Shown: one piece after another, positions 35,127-46,276 of the stretch
How the letters are laid out: every line of letters begins with the position of its first letter
Position numbering within the stretch: position 1 is the stretch's first letter
Program-made: the position numbers and the translations under genes
Notes under the pieces: generated by a model
Seen by the model: only the letters and a program-made list of their open reading frames with translations
Database searches by the model: none
What the model was told of the DNA's origin: nothing
DNA from: Gracilaria domingensis
Lineage: Eukaryota > Rhodophyta > Florideophyceae > Gracilariales > Gracilariaceae
Assembly: GCA_022539475.1 (NCBI GenBank)
Contig: VCMS01000037.1
Location: forward strand, 124,001 to 188,000
DNA length: 64,000 bases
Direction of reading: 5' to 3'

Positions 35127-36743
35127 CGCCCCAGTGGACCCAAGACCTACTTTCCCTTTTAAAGTGCCCCTAAGTACGTCAAAGAGACCTCGGAAATAAT
35201 CGAGATCAACCTTTCTTCAGTCTGGCCAGTTTCTCTGTATTACAAAGCAACAGGGAGCTTTTCTCCACATCCAATGCAATATCTTGTCTTCGTGATTTCC
35301 AATACACTTTAAGTGGTTGATGTAGTCACTCTCTTATTGAGCTTATGATTTGCTTTTAATGCTAGAATGCTAGAATGCTCGTTAAGCTAGTGTGCCCATA
35401 AAAAGAGAGGGAGAGAATGCTGGAAGGAAAACATGTTTATGATATTTTTTGTTCGTGAGTATGGGTAACCATAACTGGACCCTACCAACGAGAAAATAGT
35501 TACAGGAACTAAAAAGTAGCTCAGAAAGCGTAACACGGCAACAACATTGCGTTTGCTGCAACGTCATATGGCAGGCAATATGCATGATGTTGAAACAAAG
35601 ACCGAAAACGAGTAAAGGGGCAACGCAGAACAGAAGAGAATCAGCAAGAAGCTTTAGAAACTTAGTCTCCCTGAGTCCTGTGTCGTTCGGGGCGCTCTCT
35701 GTAGTGCTCGACTCCGTAGTCCCCCTTTTTCTTTTGCAGTACAGCCCAGCTCAACACAGAGTGCTTCGGACTCGTAGTGAAGGATTAATTATCGATATCG
35801 CACATATTGCGAAATGAAAAATATCATAGTTTACCTGACCTAACTGTAGGTCCCGAAGAGGCATTGAATGCTTAAAAGCAAAGCTACGTACAAGGTGCAA
35901 TAATACTGTAAATAACAACAACGGTCCCTTTCTTGTGATCGTCGAAGTGCGGCAATCACAAGGTTTCAAACTTTAGCTATCTTGCCGCCAGAGGTCTGAC
36001 TCTATCCCTCATCTAATCTTTCCTCTTTTCCCGGACATGAAGAACTCGACAAGTCAACCTCCTCAACTTTCTCCAGCTTGAACGTCATGTTCCATTTCTA
36101 AGCTTCTGATCTTGTCGTTCTGCTAACCATCTTTAGGTTGCTCTTGCAGCGGTCACGAAAGCTTTTCCTTTCTCACGTTTACAGCTGTATATGACGACAT
36201 GACCTATGTTACAAATGTAAAGAAAGTGTGTGCGTCTCTTATGAAACACACACACTTTCTTTTAAGTTTGTAAGATTGGTCATCTAGTCACACCCAAAAG
36301 TCTTGGGTGAGAAAGCCTTTCGTTCTGAACTTCCCCTTTTAAGTAGGTGATGAGTGAATAGGAAGCGATTGGTACAACGCTCAATGAGACCTCAGCACGA
36401 TCATGTGGGTCCTGGGGCACTAGCTCCATCACTGAAGCATTTCGGAGCAGTGTGAAAACTACATTCTTAGCTGAGGAGGATGAGCGAGACTCTTACTCGC
36501 TGCAACCTGCTATCGCGGTCTACGAGTTGTCCTGCTCCAGAGGCCTGCTGCATCTTTCCATCATTTTGCGGATGATATCCAGACTGAAGACCGATATCGT
36601 GATGCTAGCCTCCATTAGCAACACTAGAAAGTTCGAAATGGACTGAATTCAATTCGTAGCTGTTTTGACCTAACCTAAAAGGGTAGTAGAGAACAAGCAT
36701 GCTATCTTATCACGTTTCGCTACTCTGGAAGGGGTCACATGAG
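35127..36743. other. 1.6-kb spacer with one strong hairpin
   Basis: AT-richer DNA without a supported gene. The only structure I see is the inverted repeat at 36211-36271. Confidence 0.45.
36211..36271. repeat. Perfect 14-bp inverted repeat, hairpin or small MITE
   Basis: Arms aaagaaagtgtgtg (36219-36232) and cacacactttcttt (36249-36262) pair perfectly around a 16-nt loop. Outer acaaa/tttgt (36211-36215, 36267-36271) extends the stem after a bulge. No coding sequence overlaps. Confidence 0.75.
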
Positions 36744-37820
36744 TCAGCTTTGATGATCGGTAACTAGAGATACCATACCGTCTTCTTCTTGTTCAGCACG
36801 GACCGTGCTCCTTACAGCATGGACGGCGTACCAGCCAGCTTGAGACGTAAGGTAAACATTCGCAATCGCGGCACCCAAATAAATCATGTAGGCCAGCACT
36901 GGCAAACCAATGGGAATATCATCCCTCTCCATGACAGGACTCCATACCCTGCGACCGTAGTCAAGCGCAACTGCTGAGCGCAGAAGCAACTCGACGGTTG
37001 AATACTTCCAGGCTCTATTACATCGGTTTTGAGCAATGGCCACGACCAAGAAACCAATGGTGAGCCAAAACACTCCGCCCAGAACCATTTGAATAAACAC
37101 AAAGTTGACCTCACTAATGTGTCTCATACCCTCAAACGGATCTCCTAGTAGCAGAACACTACTGGCTATAATCGCGGACGCGAAGCCAAGGTCAAAAAGA
37201 TTCAAAGCCATCACAACTCTCAACACAGTGAGTTGCTTCGAGAAGTGAAGCAGGAAGAACGTTGCCATGGTGAGCGGTATCAGTACCACACCGTTCGAAA
37301 CAAGCCCAGCAATAATTGGGGAGAATCGTGGACTAGCAAAGTGTTCTAGTCCACTTTCTTCTAGAAAACTCCTCAGATCAGTAGCCGTATTTCTCATCCA
37401 CGCCTGTACTCCAGCATTCTTGGTTTCAGTCGCAAGCTTGTCCAGATCACTTTCAAGTTTGGCTATCTTGTTCACCAAAGCGGTCTTTTCCTGCCGAAGG
37501 CCTTTGTTTTCAAGATATAGTTTTGAGTTGTGCGTCGTAAGTCGTGATATGACGGCACTGAGTTTGTCAAAGCGTATCTTCATCTGATTGGCGTTGTGTT
37601 TCGAATGAAAATCATAGCCGTCGTCTCTGTTCTTCAAAGTTTCTTGAAGAGCTTCAATAGTCTTGTGCAGTTGATGCAATTTGCTGGTCACATCCGAATC
37701 TGTCCGACGTAATTCATCAGTACTGAGAAATTTGTTTGGCCTGGGTGACGGCATGACTCGGGAAGAGACAGGGATATAGAGGGTGAGAAAAAGAACGACG
37801 GTGGAGATCTTTGCCATCAT
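36744..37820 (-). CDS. Secretory-pathway coiled-coil membrane protein, unknown family
   Basis: 358 aa. A signal peptide-like start (MMAKISTVVLFLTLYIPVSS) leads to a luminal or outer region ~22-165 with heptad-type coiled coil (KLHQLHKTIEALQETL, ENKGLRQEKTALVNKI, KLESDLDKLA). Four or five hydrophobic segments follow in ~170-335 (VVLIPLTMATFFLLHF, FASAIIASSVLLL, VFWLTIGFLVVAIA, LAYMIYLGAAIANVYL). The tail is short and acidic. I know no named family with this layout. It lies alone between two non-coding spacers in AT-richer DNA, unlike the GC-rich genes to its right. Confidence 0.7.
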   Translation of the reverse strand: MMAKISTVVLFLTLYIPVSSRVMPSPRPNKFLSTDELRRTDSDVTSKLHQLHKTIEALQETLKNRDDGYDFHSKHNANQMKIRFDKLSAVISRLTTHNSKLYLENKGLRQEKTALVNKIAKLESDLDKLATETKNAGVQAWMRNTATDLRSFLEESGLEHFASPRFSPIIAGLVSNGVVLIPLTMATFFLLHFSKQLTVLRVVMALNLFDLGFASAIIASSVLLLGDPFEGMRHISEVNFVFIQMVLGGVFWLTIGFLVVAIAQNRCNRAWKYSTVELLLRSAVALDYGRRVWSPVMERDDIPIGLPVLAYMIYLGAAIANVYLTSQAGWYAVHAVRSTVRAEQEEDGMVSLVTDHQS

Positions 37821-38637
37821 GGGTTACAGCATCTAAAACTGTTCTTTCGAGATCAAAAAGTAATAATATGGAGGGAGTACCTGTGATAACTTGCTGCAAA
37901 AGAACGTCCTCGTGGCAGCGTATAAGAGACAAGCCGGAACAGAGAGCGATCGTGAAGACAACGGCATACAATCGGCAACCGCCGGATGCGAGCACAGCAA
38001 ATTTGTAGCTGCGCAGTTTTGTCAGTTTGGAAAATGGTTGAACCATGTGAAACAGTTAGGGTGGGCCAGCTCAGTTCAAGCCAGCCAGACCACACAAAAA
38101 AGAGTCTCGGTTAAGCATAAGCGCCGTGCTGACTGTGGTGGGAATCTGTCACTGCACGGGGCAACGAAGGTCAAGCCTCATGAGTGCGCCAAGACACGCT
38201 GGGATCCATGCATTATGGCACATTGTGCAGCTGGGCACAAGCAGTTGAGCTACAAGCTTGGCGCTTGAGATCATAGTTGATGGGTGACAGTGTACGTTTC
38301 AGCCTTGTTCTGCAAGCAGCGCGCGGCACTACGCAGCACCACACGCAGGATCGGACACGAGCATTGCATGAAGCAAGGGGCAGCAAAAGGAATCAACGGT
38401 GGGTGACATACCAGCGACGACGGCGTACGCCGAAGGTAAACGTAGAGGGCTAACATCAAATGCAGCCAATGACAGCTGAGCAGGATAGCGGACCACAAGA
38501 AAGCCAAGCAAGACGACGCACGCCGATGAACGTGTGTGTGTGTGTATGCACGCAGACGTTGGATCATTAACGCAAGTGCATATGCAAAGGGAGGGTTGCA
38601 TTACGTGAGATGACGTTTTTACACGTTACCTTCAGTC
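37821..38637. other. Spacer, no gene recognised
   Basis: Probably the promoter of the membrane protein on the left and the 3' UTR of the acyl-CoA synthetase on the right. A short (GT)n run occurs at ~38532-38546. Short frames lack domains. Confidence 0.4.
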
Positions 38638-40134
38638 CTACACTGATACACCGAGTCGAAGACGAAGCATTTGCTTCTGAACCTTTCCCAGAACATTTCT
38701 CGGAAAGTCATCCACGACATGATACTGGCGAGGAATCTTATACTTGGGCAAAAATTGTTCAACCCTTCGTTGAACGCGTTGCAAAACATCGCTCGTATGA
38801 TCGACAATTAGCGCGGCAGCGATTCGTTCCCCCAAAACGTCGTCCGGCACACCAATGACGCAGCAGTCCACGACGCCGTCGCACTCTCGAATGACATCCT
38901 CAATCTCCAGCGCAGACACTTTGTAGCCACCCGTCTTGATGATATCGGCGCTCTCCCTCCCCAGCAGCTTGTAGTAGCCCGTGTCCGGGTCAGTGGTGAC
39001 CACGTCGCCAGTCTTGAACCAGCCGTCCGGCGTAAACGCCTGCTCCGTCTTCTCCGGCATGTCCATATAGTGCGGGAACACGCCCGGCCCCTTGACAAGC
39101 AACTGCCCCGTTGAGTGATCATTCTCGACGGCGACCTGCACGCCCGGCAAGGGCGTGCCCAACAGGCCCTGTCGGCGGTTGTCGTACGGGTTGCTCAGCG
39201 TCATGCCGGTCTCCGTCATGCCGTATCGCTCGAGAATGTCATGGCCTGAAATGTGGCGCCATGCATCAAAATCGGCCTTCGAAAGCGACGCACTGCCGCA
39301 CACGTACAACCTGAGCTGGGCGGCGGCGCGTCGCATGGCGGTCTGATCGCGGGCGGAGGCGGCTTCATAGTAGAGAATGAGCTTCTTGTACACGGCCGGC
39401 ACAGCCATGAAGACGGTGGGCGGCGGCAGCTGCGCCTCGCCCAGGATGGATCGCCACACGGAATGGGCATCGAACGCGGAGTGCATCTCCAGCGACGCGC
39501 CGTTGTACAGCGAGCTGAGCACGACGTTGACAAGCCCGTGGATGTGGTGCAGCGGGAGCACGTTCAAGGCGCGGTCGCTCTGCGACCAGCGCCAGGCGTG
39601 CGACAGCGTGCGCAGCTGGTACATGAGCATGTCGGACGTCCACACGACGCCCTTGGGCACGCCGGTGGTGCCGGAGGTGAAGAACAGCAGCGCGTCGTGC
39701 GGCATGGCGCGCTCAAAGCGATCGCACAGCGCCTCGAACGCATCGTCGTCGCGCGGCTCGTCGTCGCGCGGCTCGTGCGCGATCTCCTCGACGGTGGCGA
39801 CGCGGCAGTGCACGGGCGGCAGCGCGTGGCGCAGGCGCTGCGAGGTGAGCACGACGTCCGGGCGCGCCACCGCCAGCAGCGGCGCGAGCGCGGCCGCCGG
39901 GAACAGCGGCGACAGCGGCACCGCGGTGGCGCCGCCCGCCCACGCGCCCAGCACCGCCGGCACGAAGCGCGCCGTCGGCGGCAGGAACAGCGCGACGCGA
40001 CGCGCGTCCGGCAGCTCGCGCGCGACCGCGCCCGCGCGCCGCAGCACGGCGGCGTACGACCAGCGCACGTCGCCGTCCGCGACGGCGCGCGCCGCGGCGC
40101 GCAGCGCGCGCATCGCGCCGAACAGCCGCGGCAT
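38638..40134 (-). CDS. Malonyl-CoA synthetase-like AMP-forming acyl-CoA ligase (ACSF3/AAE13 type)
   Basis: 498 aa of the ANL adenylating superfamily. Visible motifs: P-loop FFTSGTTGVPKG (~150-161), LPLHHIHGLVNVVLSSLYNGA, ERYGMTETGMTLSNP, WFKTGDVV, and the C-terminal KTGGYKVSALEIEDVI with catalytic Lys in PRNVLGKVQK. LPLHHIHGL and MTE..M.LSNP are like plant AAE13 and animal ACSF3, which make malonyl-CoA from malonate, Mg-ATP and CoA in mitochondria or cytosol; the substrate is inferred. The start is the only in-frame ATG before a stop further upstream. The N-terminus is Arg/Ala-rich and could be a presequence. Divergent from CK1 with a 526-bp GC-rich spacer. Confidence 0.88.
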   Translation of the reverse strand: MPRLFGAMRALRAAARAVADGDVRWSYAAVLRRAGAVARELPDARRVALFLPPTARFVPAVLGAWAGGATAVPLSPLFPAAALAPLLAVARPDVVLTSQRLRHALPPVHCRVATVEEIAHEPRDDEPRDDDAFEALCDRFERAMPHDALLFFTSGTTGVPKGVVWTSDMLMYQLRTLSHAWRWSQSDRALNVLPLHHIHGLVNVVLSSLYNGASLEMHSAFDAHSVWRSILGEAQLPPPTVFMAVPAVYKKLILYYEAASARDQTAMRRAAAQLRLYVCGSASLSKADFDAWRHISGHDILERYGMTETGMTLSNPYDNRRQGLLGTPLPGVQVAVENDHSTGQLLVKGPGVFPHYMDMPEKTEQAFTPDGWFKTGDVVTTDPDTGYYKLLGRESADIIKTGGYKVSALEIEDVIRECDGVVDCCVIGVPDDVLGERIAAALIVDHTSDVLQRVQRRVEQFLPKYKIPRQYHVVDDFPRNVLGKVQKQMLRLRLGVSV

Positions 40135-40156
40135 CGCGGCGGTAGCGGCAGCGGTA

Positions 40157-40196
<40 letters not shown>

Positions 40197-40660
40197 CGGC
40201 GGCGGCGGCGGTAGCAGCGACGGCGAGCGGCTGTGGCGGCGCGCAGCGCGCGCGCCACGGAGCCGATGCGGCGGCGCGACGGAGACGACGCGCGCGCGGC
40301 GCTGGCGGCTGTAAGCGGCTGTCAGCGCGGCGCTGCGCGCCCGTGCGCGCTTCGTTTCAGTCGATTTCACGTGCGCGCGTTCGCGGCCTCCTCCGTCGCA
40401 GGCGCGCCCTTCCCGCCGCGCTCTCCCACCACCGCCCCCCCCGCCGCTTCTTCCACCGCCCCCGCCTTCGCCTCCAACCGCGTCCCCCTCCCCCTCCCCC
40501 TTCGCGCGCGCTTCGCCGCCCTCCCCTTCCGCGGCCGCCCCCTCATTAGCCCCCCCCTCCCGCCCCGTCCACCCCTCAACCCCCCCGTCCCGACCCCTCC
40601 CCCACCCCCCCCCCCGCCAACGCCGCACTCCCCCCCCACCACCCCCCTCCGCCCCTCGAC
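40135..40660. promoter_or_regulatory. GC-rich bidirectional promoter with a (CGG)n tract and C-rich leader
   Basis: It separates the acyl-CoA ligase and CK1 starts. A (CGG)n-type microsatellite lies at ~40158-40212. The 140 bp before the CK1 ATG are almost only C/T on the coding strand with several runs of 6-11 C. No TATA box seen. Confidence 0.6.
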
Positions 40661-41929
40661 ATGTCCTACGCTACGGACCTCAGAGTCGGCGGAAAATGGC
40701 GCCTCGGCCGTCGCATCGGCGCCGGCTCCTTCGGCGACATCTACATCGGCATCAACGTGCACACCAACGAAGAGGTTGCCGTCAAGCTCGAGAGCTGCAA
40801 GACAAAGCACCCACAGCTTATCTACGAGAGCAAGATCTACCGCTACCTCAACATCTCCCCCAACGGTCAGCCCGTCGTCGGCATTCCTCGCGTCCGCTGG
40901 TACGGCATCGAGGGCGAGTACAATATCATGACCATCGATCTGCTCGGTCCCTCGCTCGAGGACCTTTTCAACTTTTGCCACCGTCGCTTCTCCCTCAAGA
41001 CCGTGCTCATGCTCGCCGACCAAATGATCCAGAGGATCGAGTACGTCCACTCGCGATCCTTTCTGCACCGCGACATCAAGCCCGACAACTTTTTGATGGG
41101 CCTCGGAAAGGAGGCCAACGTCGTCTACATCATCGACTTTGGCCTCGCCAAAAAGTACCGCGACCACAAGACCCACGTTCACATCCCGTACAGAGAGAAC
41201 AAGAACCTCACCGGTACCGCCCGCTACGCCTCCATCAACACCCATCTCGGCATTGAGCAATGCCGTCGCGACGACCTCGAGTCGCTCGGCTTTGTGCTCA
41301 TGTACTTCAACCGCGGCTCGCTCCCATGGCAGGGCCTGCGCGCCGCCACCAAGAAGCAAAAGTACCAGAAGATATCCGACCGCAAAGTCTCCACCTCCAT
41401 CAACGAGCTGTGCAAACACTACCCGCCCGAGTTTGCCACCTACCTCAGGTACTGTCGCTCGCTCCGCTTCGACGACAGGCCGGACTATGCCTACCTGCGC
41501 GGCCTCTTCCGCGACTTGTATCTCAGAGAAGGCTTTGCTGATGACAACATTTTCGACTGGACACTTATGAAGACACAGGATTCGGGCGCGTCGTCGTCCA
41601 CCCCAGCCGGCCCTCAGGTTATTATGCCCCCCGTCCAACATGCGCGTACACAGGAGTATGCTGCGAACTTGGCCGCACAGCAGGGTCAGGTGTTAGACTA
41701 CAACGCTGCGGAGAACGCAGCGTATCCGGGTGCAGCGAATGCGGGAGTGTCAGGCGCACAAAATGCGGGTCTGTTTCAAGGTTCGGGCGCAGCTGGGGGA
41801 GCATCAGGTGGAGGCGCACTGCCCGACTTTGGGCGACGCGGCGAAGCAAACCGCGGTGCTGACGTTCGAAAGGAAACTACGGGTACGCAGAGGGCACGGA
41901 TGCGCTTGCCTTCTATTGGAAGGCGTTAG
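40661..41929 (+). CDS. Casein kinase 1 (delta/epsilon-like Ser/Thr kinase)
   Basis: 422 aa, intronless. The kinase domain (~10-290) shows [10 protein letters not shown] (Gly loop), AVKLES (Lys), [24 protein letters not shown] (catalytic loop), IDFGLAKKY (DFG) and the CK1-specific SIN motif in [11 protein letters not shown] instead of [18 protein letters not shown] matches the CK1 delta/epsilon group. The ~130-aa tail is Ala/Gly/Gln-rich and likely disordered, as in CK1s where the tail autoinhibits. It phosphorylates acidic or primed Ser/Thr sites in many processes. The first ATG is preceded by a C-rich leader. Convergent with the IWS1 gene. Confidence 0.97.
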   Translation: MSYATDLRVGGKWRLGRRIGAGSFGDIYIGINVHTNEEVAVKLESCKTKHPQLIYESKIYRYLNISPNGQPVVGIPRVRWYGIEGEYNIMTIDLLGPSLEDLFNFCHRRFSLKTVLMLADQMIQRIEYVHSRSFLHRDIKPDNFLMGLGKEANVVYIIDFGLAKKYRDHKTHVHIPYRENKNLTGTARYASINTHLGIEQCRRDDLESLGFVLMYFNRGSLPWQGLRAATKKQKYQKISDRKVSTSINELCKHYPPEFATYLRYCRSLRFDDRPDYAYLRGLFRDLYLREGFADDNIFDWTLMKTQDSGASSSTPAGPQVIMPPVQHARTQEYAANLAAQQGQVLDYNAAENAAYPGAANAGVSGAQNAGLFQGSGAAGGASGGGALPDFGRRGEANRGADVRKETTGTQRARMRLPSIGRR

Positions 41930-42945
41930 AAGCCTGTTTCGGTCGCTGTTGTGGTTTTTCTTTTCTGGAGTGTGACATCGAAGACGAGCTTTGTAGTGCA
42001 GTGGGTTCCGCTGATAAAGCGCTCGTGTTTTGCCTACAGTTTTTCTTTTTCTGTGTGTTTGTGACGGAGTTTTGTGCTGCGGAAGGTCCCCATCGGTGCC
42101 AATATGTTTGCTACATAGAATTTGTCTTCTGTGTGAGGGAGAGAGAGAGTGTTTATATCAACGTTTGTGTAGCGCTTTTGGGCTCTGGTTTGTCTTGCTC
42201 CAAGTCGTTCTTTTCTTTCTTCTATGTTGCATGCTGGAGAAGAAAAGCGTGCTTGGAATCTGGTGGAGAAGGAAATAGAATATGAGAGTATCATACTCAT
42301 GTACTTTGCTGTTTTTTTTTTTTTGCTGGTAGCGATGGAGTTCGAGCGGGACAGAATCGATTTCTGGGTCGCGTCACAGTGTTGAGTGCTGTTGTGAGGT
42401 TCTTATTTTTAAAGCGACTTAACGTACTTCTGAAGAGTGCGAACCTGTGCTGCGTGTCTACCACAGGCACCGTTGGTGCCAAAGGTGCGACGGTACCGAC
42501 GGACAATGTCATGCGAAGCGACGGCGTTCGAAATTTGAAAACGAAGCAGCACACATCAGCACACATCATTGTGTGATGTGAACGACACGATGGGAACGAA
42601 TTTGGAGCACAGAGGCGGGGCAGCGTGGTGTAGTGCGCGTCATGTGTGTGTTAACGCCCTTTCGCAGCGCTTACACGCGGGACGTAACGTCATGAGAGCG
42701 CCACAAAATGGCATCGAAAAGCGCCCGCCTCCGCTGCCTTCGTGGTGCCGTTTTGATGGCCTCGTGTGAGCTGTGGTCCCAAAGTGTGGCTGTTGTGCCG
42801 CGTTCATGTGACCTTTGGCCGATACAAGAACAAAAAGTAAGAGGGCTAACGAAAGCATTGCCCAGTACAACGGTGCTGCTTTACTTCTATCTACATTGCG
42901 AAGCTCCTAACAGCCACGCCACCCTTGCAAAAAGAGAGGAGCGCT
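41930..42945. other. Spacer between two convergent 3' ends
   Basis: Takes up the 3' UTRs of CK1 and IWS1. It contains a T13 run (~42311) and a dyad cacatca/tgatgtg near 42562-42580. No gene recognised. Confidence 0.45.
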
Positions 42946-44448
42946 TTATCGATCTCTGCCGTTAATGGACGGCCGAGAAGCTCTTGCAGACGCTCTCTTG
43001 TTATTGCGTCGAAGATCCGAAATAGTCTTACTCACCTTGCGCGACGTCCCTTTACCACCGCGTCCTCCGCGCATCGACCTTTGACTCACCACCGTCTCGC
43101 TTTCCGCAAGCGTAGTGTACAACATAGGAGACGGCCTTGGAATCGCGGCCAGAACTTGTGACCGTTCTTTTCCGGGATACGGCTTGATGGATTCTAGTTT
43201 CTGCCTCGTGGACTTGAACGAGCGCAGGGAATTGAGCGCATGACGCCTTTCTGCGGCCACACCTTCTGTAGGGATTCGGTTGCCGTCATCCGGACGCGCG
43301 TACTCCTCCAACAGGTCGTGGAAGTTGGCCTTGTTGCGATACACCACTCTCGCCCACTTCATCATAAGCTTCTCCGCGACGCGTCGAATAGTAGGATTTG
43401 AATCTTTTGTAGCCAAGAAATGAATGAGCTTACCCAATCCTTGAGAGCTTTCTAATCGATCAATCCAATCGTTATCCACAGGCATGTCCGATAAGATTTG
43501 TAACAAACTCTTTCGAATGGCTACGTTAGGTAAGGTTCCATCCGGCAAAGGATCCAGCCAAGCCTTCATGACATTGAGCAGCATACTATCCAGTAGCATC
43601 TCCCGATGACTGGTCTTCATGAGCATGAGCTCCACTTCCCTGAGCATCCTTAGCTTGCTCAACGCCGGCTGGCCATTGCGAAAGGCTTTGACGTCATCGT
43701 CACGTGCGGTCATCATCTTCTCCAAAAAGTCGAGGCACTGCGTGCGGACGATGTTATCATCCAATTCCTTAGCCCTCGGCCTCCTATAAGCCTTTGCATC
43801 ATCCATAACCCTCTCAAATTCGGTCTTCGGCTTCTCCGGCTTCGGTTCCGGCTCCTCAACCGGTTCTTCCTCAACCTGCTTTGCCGCGGACGATCTGCGC
43901 CTTCGACGACGCTCGGTGGGTACATCATCCTCGGAATCGCCTTCCAACTCCGGAGACGAGCGCCTCTCCCTCTTGACGCGCTTCGTGTTTCTCGACGAGC
44001 CCTGTTTCAAACGGCGCTTCTTCTCGCGTCTTCGACGCCGTTCCCCGTCCCGATCGTCCCCGCTCGAGGCAGCTTCCGACTGGACGTCACTGGCATTATC
44101 CTCGTCGGAGCGCCTGCCAGCGGAGCGGCGGTTTGGAACAGGGGAAGACGAGCGCTTCGACGTGGGGCGGCGGCGCGCTGAACTGGGGCGGCGTTCCGAG
44201 TCCGAATTGTCCGGCGAGAAATGCTTGGACGGCTTTGCGTCGGACGGCGGCGAGTCGGAATCAACGGGCGCGGAGGGCGTCTTTTCCCGCTGCGACGGGG
44301 TGGTTGACGACGACGGCTTGGTGGAGAGAGAAGGCTCAGGCTCGGCATCCTTGTCGTCAGAGTTCTTGATAGCGTCGGAGATTTCGTTGCGAAGCTCAAT
44401 GTCAGAACCCCAGTCGGAACCAAAGACGTCCTCGATGACGTTACTCAT
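42946..44448 (-). CDS. IWS1: Transcription elongation factor IWS1/Spn1
   Basis: 500 aa from the ATG at 44448. A longer frame begins at 44772, but the first 108 residues would be Arg/Ala-rich upstream sequence, whereas MSNVIEDVFGSDWGSDIE is a typical acidic IWS1 start. Residues ~15-250 are charged and disordered (Ser/Asp/Arg). The conserved TFIIS N-domain-like helical core (~265-415) holds RMLREVELML, DGTLPNVAIRKSLLQIL and SQGLGKLIHFL, followed by IRRVAEKLMMKWARVVY. IWS1/Spn1 binds Spt6 and RNA polymerase II and acts in elongation and mRNA processing in the nucleus. A Gly/Arg-rich tail ends the protein. No intron in the coding part. Confidence 0.94.
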   Translation of the reverse strand: MSNVIEDVFGSDWGSDIELRNEISDAIKNSDDKDAEPEPSLSTKPSSSTTPSQREKTPSAPVDSDSPPSDAKPSKHFSPDNSDSERRPSSARRRPTSKRSSSPVPNRRSAGRRSDEDNASDVQSEAASSGDDRDGERRRRREKKRRLKQGSSRNTKRVKRERRSSPELEGDSEDDVPTERRRRRRSSAAKQVEEEPVEEPEPKPEKPKTEFERVMDDAKAYRRPRAKELDDNIVRTQCLDFLEKMMTARDDDVKAFRNGQPALSKLRMLREVELMLMKTSHREMLLDSMLLNVMKAWLDPLPDGTLPNVAIRKSLLQILSDMPVDNDWIDRLESSQGLGKLIHFLATKDSNPTIRRVAEKLMMKWARVVYRNKANFHDLLEEYARPDDGNRIPTEGVAAERRHALNSLRSFKSTRQKLESIKPYPGKERSQVLAAIPRPSPMLYTTLAESETVVSQRSMRGGRGGKGTSRKVSKTISDLRRNNKRASARASRPSINGRDR

Positions 44449-46276
44449 GGCTGCGACGGCGGCGGGGGAAAGCAGGCGGCGGGGAAGCAAGGACGCGCGC
44501 GCGGTGAGTGCGGACGCGGAGCGGGTGCGGGGGAGAGAAGGCGCGGCGCCGAAAGCTCCAGGGCGGCGGAAAGGCTGCGAGCGGCAACGCGTCCCGTTTT
44601 TATACTGCGGGCGCGTCGCGCAAACAAACGCACCCCCACGCGTGCTCCATGCGCGCTCGCGCACGCTGCGCCAACCACAGACACGCCCGCCGAATATGTG
44701 TCGAATTTGGGCACTTTTTGTTCCCCCGTTTTTTCGAGCGTCTCTGCTGCTCTGCCGCACGCCGCGCGTCATCGAAATTCGGCGCGCAGACCGTCCGCAC
44801 CGGCGTGCTGGCGCCCGCGTGTGACATTTGCAACTCGTCCTGGAGAGAGGAGCGCCGGTGGAACCGCCTGCCCACGGCTAACCTCCCACACCTTCTACGG
44901 CCCCCGCCGCGGCGTGCTGCGATGTCAGTGCGGGAAGCGCAGTCCCGCGCTGAGGCAATCACCAAATCGACACCGAACAACCGTTGGCAACAACAACCAC
45001 GGTAACTGACGCGCTATCGTGCGCTCAATTTCTGTCTGCATCCACGTCGCCCTTCTCTCTCCCCGTCAGTACGAACTCTCCCAACTCGAATGCACTCCTT
45101 GAGTTGGCGATCAGACAATGTTGATCCCCTTCGGTTGCCTTGCTGAGCTCATGACAAGCATTCTTTTGTCAGGCTCTTTGCCACCTCCTTGGAACAGAGT
45201 TTGGCTCATCACATTGTCCTCAAATGGTTACTTCTACTCTCACTTCCTGTTTTCAAAAGCGTACAAACCATGCCTGAACCCTACGCGACCCCAAACTAAA
45301 GCAGTTGTTAAAACTCTGTACCAATACCTACAAACGTTGGCTACGACAATCTTTGTCGATCGCAACTAGTCTATCACTGCAATTCTATGCTGCAAACGCC
45401 ATCCAACACCGCCGCATCGCCGGCCGCTCACCTGCGTCATATATCCAGGATGGCGATAGTCTCTCTTCGGGTTCAATAGATTATGCCTTCTGACCTTCGG
45501 ATGCACAACCCTTATTCTAAACCGCTCAAGTGGTCGCTGCTTGTCAAGTCCAGCTTTCCCGTAGCGGGCTCAATCAGAAACTCAGTTTCCCTTTCTCTCT
45601 TGCATCAAGGAGACGCCAGCGTCAGTCCGACAGCGCAGTTCGAATGCCCGTACCCTCTCCTGGGCCCATCAACGAAACAGTGCGTTGGAAAGTTGGCGAA
45701 TGTGAGATCGCACGCGCAATTTAGAAAAAGGGTTCAGGCCGTAGAAGCAGAGAAGTAAACCACTGACCATAGCATGTAGAGCCAATAGTGGCCAGTCGGG
45801 GCTGTGCTTCGAACCATATTCCCTCGGAAGCGCTTCTACGGCCGCCTTCAAGGCACTTCAATCGGGCTGGAGCCTCTCGCAAACACCCACGCTGTGCAAG
45901 CAAATACTCAAATGCGCAAATGTACAATCATTTACGCGAGATACACATCAGTATGAGTCATTTGCTTAAGAGAAGCGCCGTTGCTTCGCAGCTCGAGATA
46001 AAAACCCCGTTTATTGGCAAAGAACAACTTTGCCAGTGCTCTTTATCCGTAGACAACCGTTCTGCTTCTTTTCCTTTCGTTGCAACCATCCGGGATTATT
46101 CCCTCTCTCCCTCATTCCCGCCAACCTTTGTTCTCGCAGTACGTGGAGGGCATACTTTGTGCCTATTCAAGGTGTTGACTTACATACTGCGTGTACTGCT
46201 CCTCTGCGAAGTTTTCCTGTCAGTCGTTCTATAGCAAGCAGGAAGTGGATTGAAAAAAAGATTCTAGCAATACGAA
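44449..46276. other. Spacer upstream of IWS1, with a possible short first exon
   Basis: GC-rich up to ~44,950, then AT-richer. A plus-strand ATG at 44922 opens 27 codons (MSVREAQSRAEAITK...) that end at cacgGTAACT, which could be a splice donor near 45001. I found no convincing downstream exon, so it is not called as a gene. Nothing else was recognised. Confidence 0.3.

Noticed and set aside
39253-40628. Long overlapping frames on both strands around the acyl-CoA ligase and CK1 spacer
   Set aside because: Poly-Ala, poly-Arg and poly-Pro translations produced by CGG/GCC repeats; the real genes in the same place have full domain sets.
44922-45005. Short exon-like frame with a GTAACT donor
   Set aside because: No convincing second exon was found downstream, so no gene is called.
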